A stretch of DNA of 18,174 nt, from assembly GCA_946803715.1 (NCBI GenBank), contig CAMPET010000203.1, positions 21,084 through 39,257 of the forward strand, in the 5' to 3' direction. The position numbers were made by a program, and so were the translations under genes. A model generated the notes under the pieces. That model saw only the letters and a list, made by a program, of their open reading frames with translations. It was not told where the DNA came from and did no database searches. The DNA is from Beroe ovata. Lineage: Eukaryota; Ctenophora; Nuda; Beroida; Beroidae. Shown piece after piece: positions 8,572-16,255 of the stretch. Within the stretch, counting starts at the first letter, position 1, and each line of letters opens with the position of its first letter.

Positions 8572-9400
8572 ACCAAACAATCACACTAACTCAGAAATGA
8601 CTTACCATGCATGCACTCATGTCTCATATGCACTCCTAACCATAGCAACAAACATTTTCATTCGAAATGACAATATCTGCTTGTTCATTTTTTGACATAG
8701 ATACATGATTCATGATACAAAGAGTATTTGCTAGTTTATGATGGTAGGAAAACCAATTACACTGTCGAAAAATTGAGCATCATTTTGGTTTTATGAATAA
8801 GGCCTTAAATTTTATGTTATAGGCGTCGGAAGTTGGGAAAATTGCTGTGAAAAACAACTGTGCACTATACAGTATGCAATATAGGATATATTAATTCAGA
8901 GCACTTTTCTATGCAATGTAAGAGTTGTACGTGCAGACTGCAAATATATAAAATGTATCCTGGTCACTGTTACTGCCATTCTGTTGTTCCTCTATTTTGA
9001 GATGCTTCAATTTTGAGTCTCTCCTAACATAACTTTTCTAATTCACTCAGTATCCAGTGAAGTGTACCACGCCCACTTGAGGGGTGTTCTAGTAAGATGA
9101 TAAATTATGATTGGGTTGTCTTCATTCATGGACAAGATTGCCAAATAATCATTGTTTGTCTTATCTTTATAATCATAGATCATGGTCTATAAATAATGGT
9201 TGCTTATTTGTTATAGGGACAAGGATATTGAAATACCATATGTATATGAAGTCTTCCCATTAAAAGAGTTGTTATTATTTCACTTGTGAACTAGATAATA
9301 GCAAATAAGGTTTTGATTTGCTGGTTAATCGTTTACCTGGTATAAACAATGTCTTTCTGTCACTGACACTGTAATTTGAAATGTTACAGGGTGTATTCTG
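8572..9400. other. Region upstream of the kinase gene; no gene seen
   Basis: AT-rich DNA with no convincing coding exon. A splice-acceptor-like ATGTTACAG ends at 9389, eleven bases before the kinase ATG, so a noncoding or short upstream exon may lie somewhere here. A TATATAAAA motif at about 8945 is a possible but unproven TATA box. Confidence 0.4.
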
Positions 9401-11176
9401 ATGGATGTGGTTCATCAGTCAATATCTCTTAATGAGGATGGAGCTATGGTTATGTCCACTGATGGGATCGACTTCTCTGCATCATTATCTATTGACAAGA
9501 AGAGAGCTGATAATTATCTCATTTTAGCACTTGTTGATCAACTTTCAGCATACATTGAACCAAATGAACCTAATAAACCTGCAAAGTATCTTCTAGGACA
9601 CCTGGTCAGGAGAAAGCTCATTCCAGACCACCTTCTGAGAGATTTTGAAAAGGATATCAGTGGCATTCGTAAAGCATTTAAAGTTTTGATCTCACAGATT
9701 ACTGGTGAGATCAGTGATTGCTTCTCTAGATCTGATGAGAATGCGTTAATGCGGTATAGGACTACTCAAAAGCACAACAATTTGGATGTTCCTAGGAAGA
9801 ATATACTGGACGAAACCCCTAATATTCCTAGATTCAGATTAGATTTCAAAGTGATTGAGAGTTTGGGAAAGGGAGGATTTGGACAAGTGTATAAAGCTCA
9901 GCATAATGTGGACGGCAACATCTATGCCATTAAGCAAGTGAGCATGAAAGATTTCAAGAAACCAGCTTGCAATGCAGTGAGAGAAGTGAAGATTCTGGCT
10001 AATCTATTGCATCCCAACGTTGTTAGGTATCATAATTGCTGGCTCGAAGCAGACTTCCCTCGGAGACCTGTACAGAGATTACGAGAACTCAAAAATACAG
10101 ATGGATCAACAAATTCAAGTGATGTCTCCTGTAGCTTGAACTATGATGTTGCTGATAATGACGAATTGGAAATAGTATTCGAAGATTCCTCTAATGAAAG
10201 TGTGCCTGGGGATATTGTAAATGGGACTGCAGACGAAGTTATCAAGCAGGATAGTCAAGTGTCGTTTGAACTTGGCGTGCCTGATCACATCTACTCATCA
10301 TCATACCCCGAGTCGAGTAGTATTTCTCATCACTATAGACAAGTGTCCTCAGCTAAGAGAGATAGCATGAAGCAGCAGCCTCAGTGTGGCCTGACACTCA
10401 ATATACAGATGCAATGCTGTGATACTGACCTGTCCGCTCTGCTGAAGAAGCGGAAGGTGATTGACTATCAAACAAACTTGAAGATGATGAGAGATTTGTT
10501 AACAGGACTGGAGTACCTCCACTCGATGGGCATTATACACAGAGATATAAACCCGTCTAATCTGTTCATCACTAAGGACACCCTACAGATAGGTGATGTG
10601 GGTCTTGCCCGTTACACCATAACTGAACCAGACCACAGCGACTCCCCCATCTGCAAGTACAATGATATCACAACAGATGGAGGGGATCTCACCCGATCCA
10701 TTGGCACATTCCTGTACTCTGCTCCGGAGATGAGTCGTCTAAGCAGCATCAATTATCACTGCTCAGCTGACATCTTCTCTACTGGCATTGTGCTTTACGA
10801 ACTTTTCAACGTGTTCAAGACACAGATGGAGCGAATACACACACTCAGAGCAGTTTCTGAGGGCACTTTTCCTCCTCAATTCCAGACTGATCACCCCCAA
10901 ATACACCAGATTATCAAAAGCATGACTAACCCTGATCCCACACAACGACCGACTGCCAGGCAGCTATTGCAGGAACCAATTTTCAGCAAGCCTCAAGTCG
11001 TTGATCATTCAGACTTAATTATTAAACAGCAACACAATCAAATAGAACGACTGAAACTGAAACTTGAACAAGAGCGTGTTTTGAATAAGCAGCTCCGCGA
11101 GCAGATAACTGAGTTTACGTTGTTCAGAAAACAGTGTGTTTGTCAGAACATTCCTCACTTAGAGGATGTGAGATGA
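9401..11176 (+). CDS. EIF2AK1: eIF2-alpha kinase, HRI-like
   Basis: A single uninterrupted frame of 591 residues, close to the size of animal HRI (about 620-630). Kinases of this family phosphorylate eIF2-alpha to lower translation under haem, oxidative or mitochondrial stress. Visible parts: an HRI-like N-terminal helical region (LALVDQLSAYIEPN, about 43-56); glycine loop LGKGGFG (155-161); beta-3 lysine in YAIK (K178); alpha-C glutamate E195; an acidic, Ser-rich insert (about 215-325) as in eIF2-alpha kinases; catalytic loop HRDINPSN (380-387); DVG at 399-401; SAPE (440-443); a C-terminal coiled coil (about 545-575) as in HRI. Two residues are odd: Asn384 replaces the usual Lys of HRDxKPxN, and DVG replaces DFG. 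A stop (9377-9379) lies upstream in frame, and an acceptor-like AG at 9388-9389 allows an upstream exon. PERK or GCN2 are unlikely because their membrane or HisRS-like parts are absent. Confidence 0.86.
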   Translation: MDVVHQSISLNEDGAMVMSTDGIDFSASLSIDKKRADNYLILALVDQLSAYIEPNEPNKPAKYLLGHLVRRKLIPDHLLRDFEKDISGIRKAFKVLISQITGEISDCFSRSDENALMRYRTTQKHNNLDVPRKNILDETPNIPRFRLDFKVIESLGKGGFGQVYKAQHNVDGNIYAIKQVSMKDFKKPACNAVREVKILANLLHPNVVRYHNCWLEADFPRRPVQRLRELKNTDGSTNSSDVSCSLNYDVADNDELEIVFEDSSNESVPGDIVNGTADEVIKQDSQVSFELGVPDHIYSSSYPESSSISHHYRQVSSAKRDSMKQQPQCGLTLNIQMQCCDTDLSALLKKRKVIDYQTNLKMMRDLLTGLEYLHSMGIIHRDINPSNLFITKDTLQIGDVGLARYTITEPDHSDSPICKYNDITTDGGDLTRSIGTFLYSAPEMSRLSSINYHCSADIFSTGIVLYELFNVFKTQMERIHTLRAVSEGTFPPQFQTDHPQIHQIIKSMTNPDPTQRPTARQLLQEPIFSKPQVVDHSDLIIKQQHNQIERLKLKLEQERVLNKQLREQITEFTLFRKQCVCQNIPHLEDVR

Positions 11177-11775
11177 GTGTGTGCGACTCAGAACTATGTG
11201 TGATTCATCTGAAAATAGTGTGGGTTGCTAGAGAGCCGTATCATATATTGAGCTACCGGTAATTGAGTTATTGGTCCTTATCTTACCAGCCTTCTTTCTC
11301 ACGATGTTTACCAATAAGTAATAACCATACAATTGTTGTTAATAACCAGACACAATTGTTGCGCGTTACGCGGAACATGCATTGTAAACATATCGCCAGG
11401 CTGGATGAACGATGAAGTTTAGTTGGTTAGCTCTGTTGAGACCATCGTAACCAGATCAAGTATGGGTTGCTTGTATCGGGTCCACCAAGCATGCGTGAAG
11501 CTGTCAGATTATATATATAGTATTGTCATTTGTCACATTATGTTTACACGTTACATCAAATAATATAAATACATTGATTAATTTGCGTTTGATTATTCTG
11601 TAAATTAAAATGTCTGTAATATTCTCTAATTTAATTTTTACAGTGTTCAGTTACTTCTCATTGACAGTCTTCTTTGCAGTATCACATTGTCCACTTTACT
11701 GTTGTCAAACTATTGGATGTTGACTAGAAACATGTTCTCTGTATTGAGTGTTGTGAAGTGAACATATCTTGTAGA
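11177..11775. other. Kinase 3' flank and SDE2 promoter region
   Basis: About 600 bp of AT-rich sequence separates the kinase stop codon from the SDE2 start codon. No perfect AATAAA is present; the nearest variant forms are AATAAG (about 11315) and AATATAAA (about 11566). No coding exon was recognised. The two genes are tandem, both on the plus strand. Confidence 0.5.
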
Positions 11776-14010
11776 ATGAAGCAAGTTTTCCTAGAGCTTG
11801 GCGAGGGTGGTTCATCTGTTATAGATGTTGTTGACGAAACAAGAGTCTGCGATGTGGTATGTTTACACGTCTTATGAACACAAGCGCAGTAATGTAGTGC
11901 TAATTTCTCTGATAACCCACCCACCCATAGCTGACATCACTGTCATTGACATTTGACACCAATATTACTGGTTCATGTTATCACTGTCATTGACACCAAT
12001 ATTCCTGGGCATCACTGTTATCATTGCAGGTACCGTTGACACCACTTGTTCGAGTTCTGGTGAACAGTGTCTCAGTGTTGGAGACGTGCCAACTGGAGCA
12101 GTATGACGTTGTAACCATTTTACCACGCATCAGAGGGGGGAAGGGAGGTATGACCACACTCAGAACTGGTGTCACATATTCAATATGCAGGGGACTAATG
12201 TAGACTTCTTCTCATCTGTGAGGCGAAGCCGAGTGAAATTTGGGCGATACGAACCGAATAGATGTGAAGTAACTATATTATCTAACAATTGTTAGATAAT
12301 ATAGTTAGTGCAAGCTATTCTTACCGCTGCATTTCAGCATATCAACTTTCTAGATATCCTCAAAAGTTAGATATCATACATTACTAAATGTTTGTTTCCA
12401 TCACTATCTACGATGTCTAGGTTTTGGATCCATGTTACGGGCGATTGGTGCTCAGATTGAAGCAACCACAAACAACGACGCGTGTCGGGATCTTAGCGGG
12501 AAACGCCTCAGAGATGTCAAGTGTGAGAAACTGTAAGTGCTCTATATTACAGTGTCTTACCTAGTGTATACAGTGTTCGTGATTATTAAACGACAAACAC
12601 GTAGGTTGAAGGATTGGTCTGCAAAACAGGCAGATGAAAAAAGAGAACGTAAGGATAGGAAAAGACAGCGGCTACAGAAGGTTCTGGACACGCCCTCTAA
12701 CATTCGCTCACAGGACAACTCGTATATTTCAGAGGTAGGATGACGAATTGGTTCCCATCTAGTCGTGTCATGTCGTCATGAGTTCCTCATGCATCGAAAG
12801 GATTTCATTTATTTCCTTCTTTGCCCCGGTAAATCCCAGTCTTTTCTGAGTTTCTTCCTATTCAGTAATCAGTACTTGTGTCATGATCTCGCCCAAATGA
12901 GTTCCTCATGATTTTATAGTGTGCGATATTGTGTTGCCATTTTGTGTCATGGAAACTAATGGCGCGAGCAACGCACGACTATTTAGTTGGAGTATTCGCG
13001 CGCACGCGTTCTCTAAAACTCGTTTTGTCGCTTTTTAAGACTCAATTTCTCGAAAACTCGTCCACATCCAAATAATACGCCCGGAAAATTCTCCTTATTG
13101 AGCACCTCTTGTCTACAAACATCTGGTTTTGAAGCCCCTACTGTCATCTGTTCTGGATTTTTCAATCCATAACCATTTTTCAGATGAGAGACATGTCCGA
13201 AAGTGTGGAGGGAGCGATAGCTGCCGCCATAGCTGAGGACAAGACAATACGCAATATCGACATAACACCCGCCACCAGTAGGGGCAAGAAGTGGTACGTC
13301 TGTATATATGATAGCTGAATCATGCAAATCATCAGACTGCACTGTGATAACTAACTGCGATAATTCCCAGGATGGGCGAGGAGTCGTCATCAGAGGAGGA
13401 GGGGGAAGAGGGAGAGGAGGCAGGGTCCTCTCAGACCACTGCCGTGAAACATGAGGAGAAAAGTGAGATTAGTGTGAACATCATAGATCAAGAGGGAGAT
13501 GAAGGAATGACTGGTGCACCTGATACAGTTACTGTATCAGGTTCTAATGTAGAAGTTGTTGTGGATGAAACCTCGTCGAGCGAAGTTGTTGTGGGCGTTG
13601 CTCCGCCGAGCAAGACGACCTCGCCAGCTCACCCGACTCCAGTGACCGAACCACCGATCCCACCCGTCACAGCTGCCGACACAAGCTTGTCACCCACTGC
13701 ACCTGGAATTGACACCCATGTACCACCTGAAACCGACACAAGTGTATCATCTCCTCCTGACGAATATGATAAATGCTCAACTATAAGCAGTATTGAAAAT
13801 ATAGAATGGAGAAATTTCCACTCGGTTGACGAAATGTTAACCAATGTAAGTGCGGACAATTTGAAAGCTATCCTGATGAAGCTTGGTTTGAAGTGTGGGG
13901 GAACACCACTTGAGCGAGCGTCGAGACTTTTCTCAGTGAGAAGCTGCAGTCCTGACAACATGCCGCGTGAACAGTTGGCTGGAAAGGGGAAGAAACGCAA
14001 AGCAAAGTGA
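11776..14010 (+). CDS. SDE2: SDE2 orthologue (PCNA-associated, splicing and replication-stress factor), six exons
   Basis: Six exons join in frame: 11776-11856, 12030-12147, 12421-12532, 12605-12734, 13184-13293 and 13371-14010 (1191 nt, 396 residues; human SDE2 has 451). All introns are GT-AG and 72-449 nt. Residues 1-64 form the ubiquitin-like domain, ending in the processing motif RGGKGGFGSML; cleavage after Gly64 would expose Lys65, as known for SDE2. The conserved block [12 protein letters not shown] follows near residue 91, then a Lys/Glu/Arg-rich coiled coil (exon 4), a conserved segment ending KKWMG (exon 5 to 6), a long acidic and Ser/Thr/Pro-rich linker, and a C-terminal SAP domain ([14 protein letters not shown], about 348-375, with [10 protein letters not shown]) and a basic tail. 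The start is chosen because a TAG (11725-11727) closes the frame upstream with no other ATG between. In known organisms SDE2 acts in the nucleus, in splicing and PCNA-linked damage signalling. Confidence 0.94.
11936..12027 (+). repeat. Short tandem repeats filling SDE2 intron 1
   Basis: ATCACTGTCATTGAC...ACACCAATATT-CTGG occurs at 11936 and again at 11980; the second copy is shortened by loss of about six bases after the first GAC and by a shorter tail. A third partial start (ATCACTGTTATC) at 12011 runs into the acceptor site of exon 2 (AG at 12028-12029). The repeats make up about half of the 173-nt intron. Confidence 0.8.
12270..12307. repeat. 38-bp perfect palindrome in SDE2 intron 2
   Basis: TAACTATATTATCTAACAA is followed directly by its reverse complement with no spacer. 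All 38 positions match, and the flanks do not. It lies well inside intron 2 (12148-12420). It may be a palindromic transposon remnant, or an inverted duplication from a replication slip. Confidence 0.93.
13518..13542. repeat. Inverted repeat inside SDE2 exon 6
   Basis: ACCTGATACAG-TTA-CTGTATCAGGT: perfect 11-nt arms with a 3-nt loop, lying within the coding sequence for the low-complexity linker (PDTVTVSG). It could form a hairpin in the transcript. Confidence 0.85.
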
Positions 14011-14419
14011 CCCAATTCGAAACATGTTTCTTGACACTGACAGTTTTATTTAGCCAGTTTATCTTCTTATCTGTGTGATTGTTCATAATGACTCAGGTGC
14101 AATGTCACTATCAGAGAGAAGTATTGACCTACCTTGTACCTATACTCTATAGTCACTGCTGTCTGAGTTACAGTCTGAGTTTTATAATGATTTTATCGAC
14201 TTATCCTCCAAGCCCTATTTGACTTATTATATCTTTTAAGTCCTACTTGACCGTTACAGATTAAGTTGCAAGCTTTATCTATTATTAAATGTTTTAATTT
14301 TATATGATCAACTCTTTTTCTCCATTCTCGCACACGCGCGCGCCTTCATCGAAGGCCGATGAAGTGTGAAGGCGCCGCGCGCATGAAACAGCGGACAGGT
14401 ATAACATCCGGCAAATAAA
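14011..14419 (+). terminator. SDE2 3' untranslated region with polyadenylation signal candidates
   Basis: Downstream of the SDE2 stop, the first signal-like hexamer is ATTAAA (14284-14289), and an exact AATAAA lies at 14414-14419, the latter already inside the repeated segment that begins near 14305. Which one is used cannot be told from sequence. Confidence 0.45.
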
Positions 14420-14976
14420 ATCTCTCATTTAGAAGTAGAACTGACAAGTAGAACTCGGTGATGACGTGACGCAGTCCCTACGCGGTGATATGCATCACTA
14501 ATTTGCCTGGCGATGCTATTGCTAGGGCACATCGCAATGAATATCATCGATAGACAACCAATGAATCGTTAATCAACAACCCAAACACAAGGAAACATTT
14601 TATAGTCAAGTATGGTCAGCAAGAGAAAGTGTCTATCATGGATAACATCTGACAGTTAAATCTGGATATGGACGCACAACATGTGTACAGCCCCCTGTGT
14701 CATGTCTTCCTTCACCGCTTTTGGCAGGTTACGTGAAGTTCACGTAACCTGCGGCCTTTCAGCTTCAAGTACAGGACGAATCCAAAATCATGATATTGAT
14801 TATGATTTAAATTCATGAGGATAAAATGAAAAAGGCTTTCATTATATTTATCATCGTAATGTGTATGTTGTTTAAAAATAAAATTATATATTCCGGTTGA
14901 AAACAGTTTTACTTTTATTTCCAGTTCGACAAACAGCCAATTTTTAAAAATATGAAACTCATTTTCAACTTGAAGN
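14305..14976. repeat. Diverged repeat copy 1 (partner at 15207-16132)
   Basis: From GATCAACTCTTTTTC (14305) to the N at 14976 this segment parallels 15207-16132. The best-matching part runs from about 14625 to 14975, with long shared blocks such as GGATATGGACGCACAAC and ATGAGGATAAAATGAAAAAG. The copy includes a GC-rich nested hairpin (about 14335-14388, CGCGCGCCTTCA / TGAAGGCGCCGCGCG), a shared CCTACGCGGTG and GCTATTGCTAGGGC block, and ends abruptly at the N. The partner contains the 3' untranslated region of the protease gene on the minus strand. Confidence 0.85.
14724..14752. repeat. Perfect 29-nt hairpin unique to repeat copy 1
   Basis: GCAGGTTACGTGAA, one G, TTCACGTAACCTGC: 14-nt arms with a single-base spacer. 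The partner copy at 15882-15907 has only one orientation (CCTTCACGTAACCTGCC then AAAAGCGGC). Copy 1 carries an inverted version (CCGCTTTTGGCAGGTTACGTGAAG) followed by a partial direct version, as expected if a replication fork switched template. Confidence 0.92.
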
Positions 14977-15206
14977 GAAATGTATTAATTAAAACCTGTA
15001 GAATTTAAGACGCGTACAAATTAAGAAATTTTTTCGTAATTAATATGTCTTAATAACTATAAGTACAACTAAGGTAACTTAATATTGTTTACAAATATTA
15101 ATAAATCTATTCAGCCACCTTTCTGGCTGCACTGCAATTCAAATTCAATTTTATTGCTGGATGTTCAATGTTATCTGTCCGCTGTTTTTTTTCAGTTTTT
15201 ATCTGC
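14977..15206. other. AT-rich stretch after the N; nothing recognised
   Basis: The 230 bases that follow the N at 14976 are strongly AT-rich and match neither repeat copy nor the SDE2 3' region by eye. No gene or RNA is seen. Confidence 0.4.
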
Positions 15207-16132
15207 AGATCAACTCTTTTTCAATTTCTCGCCTTTATCGAACTCGAAGGCCTTTATCGAAGGCGCGAGAAACAGAGGTCAGATCATTAAATGAAAATCT
15301 GACAACTGTTCATGTTTCTCGCACATGCAATATGGGAGAGAACCAGGCCACATGCACTGGATTGAGGATGGGTGACCGCTTTGTCATTGGTTGTCTATAT
15401 GAATATCGATGAAAGATAGAACATAGAACCAGTCCACAGTCGGGAAATCGAGAATTTAATCATGCGCGCGCAAAAATTATTCTAGCTGTTCATGCTTCGC
15501 ATTGCGACAGCTTTTGCAATTGCTGGATCATGGATCAGGATTTGGATCTGTCCACTCATATTTTTCTTAAGAAAAACAGATGTCAGATAAAATCTGACAA
15601 CGCGGTGTTTCTCCCTACGCGGTGTTACTAATTTGCCCATCGCGATGCTATTGCTAGGGCCCATGCCATCCACGGCCATCGCATGAATGAATTCTCGACA
15701 GGGTCTATCAGTATCATCGTGATCGATAGACAACCAATGAATCACTAATCAGCAATTCAAACACACATTTTATAGTCAAGTATGGGTAGCAAGTGTCTAT
15801 CATGGATAACATCTGACAATTAACGGTGTAAAATCTGGATATGGACGCACAACATGTGTACAGCCCCCTGTGTCATGTCGTCCTTCACGTAACCTGCCAA
15901 AAGCGGCATTTCAGCTTCAAGTACAGGACGAATCCAAAATCATGATATCTATAATGATTTAAATTCATGAGGATAAAATGAAAAAGGCTTTCATTATATT
16001 TATCATCGTAATGTGTATGTTGTTTAAAAATAAAATTATATATTCCGGTTGGATAAACAGTTTTACTTTTATTTCCAGTTCGACAAACAGCCAATTTTTA
16101 AAAATATGAAACTCATTTTCAACTTGAAGTGA
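15207..16132. repeat. Diverged repeat copy 2, overlapping the 3' end of the protease gene
   Basis: This is the partner of 14305-14976. It begins GATCAACTCTTTTTC, carries its own inverted repeat (TTTCTCGCCTT / AAGGCGCGAGAAA, about 15223-15268), then an extra 300 or so bases not present in copy 1 (about 15270-15590), and rejoins copy 1 at CTACGCGGTG. It ends in TTCAACTTGAAG (16132), exactly where copy 1 meets the N. No coding gene is evident within it. Confidence 0.82.
16068..16073 (-). terminator. Polyadenylation signal of the CCP-protease gene
   Basis: Exact AATAAA on the minus strand, 183 nt downstream of the protease stop codon (16258-16256) and without any nearer copy. It is the best candidate for the 3' end signal of this gene. 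Confidence 0.6.
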
Positions 16133-16255
16133 AGCAGTTTCAGTCTTGCAAGCTCCAAGTGCATCATATCCAACTAAAGCAGGGTCTGAGCCGCACTTTT
16201 CCACTATTATAATTCTCGTCACGTTGCATGTTGGATGAACTCAGTCCGATGTGGA

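Noticed and set aside
8266-8576. Minus-strand open frames between the LINE stop codon and the right target-site duplication
   Set aside because: They lie entirely within the 3' untranslated region of the LINE copy and show no protein pattern.
12537-12743. Separate small plus-strand gene starting in SDE2 intron 3
   Set aside because: Its second half is SDE2 exon 4 (12605-12734); the first half is intron, and the acceptor CACGTAG marks the true boundary.
13013-13390. Minus-strand open frame across SDE2 exon 5
   Set aside because: It spans exon 5, both neighbouring introns and the start of exon 6, and resembles nothing; the plus-strand exons are conserved and spliced in frame.
13372-14010. A stand-alone 212-residue gene starting at the ATG of SDE2 exon 6
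   Set aside because: The ATG directly follows a splice acceptor (CCCAG|G), and the upstream exons complete a normal SDE2 protein.
15965-16222. Minus-strand open frame downstream of the protease stop
   Set aside because: It lies in the 3' untranslated region of the protease gene and covers the AATAAA signal; no domain is visible.
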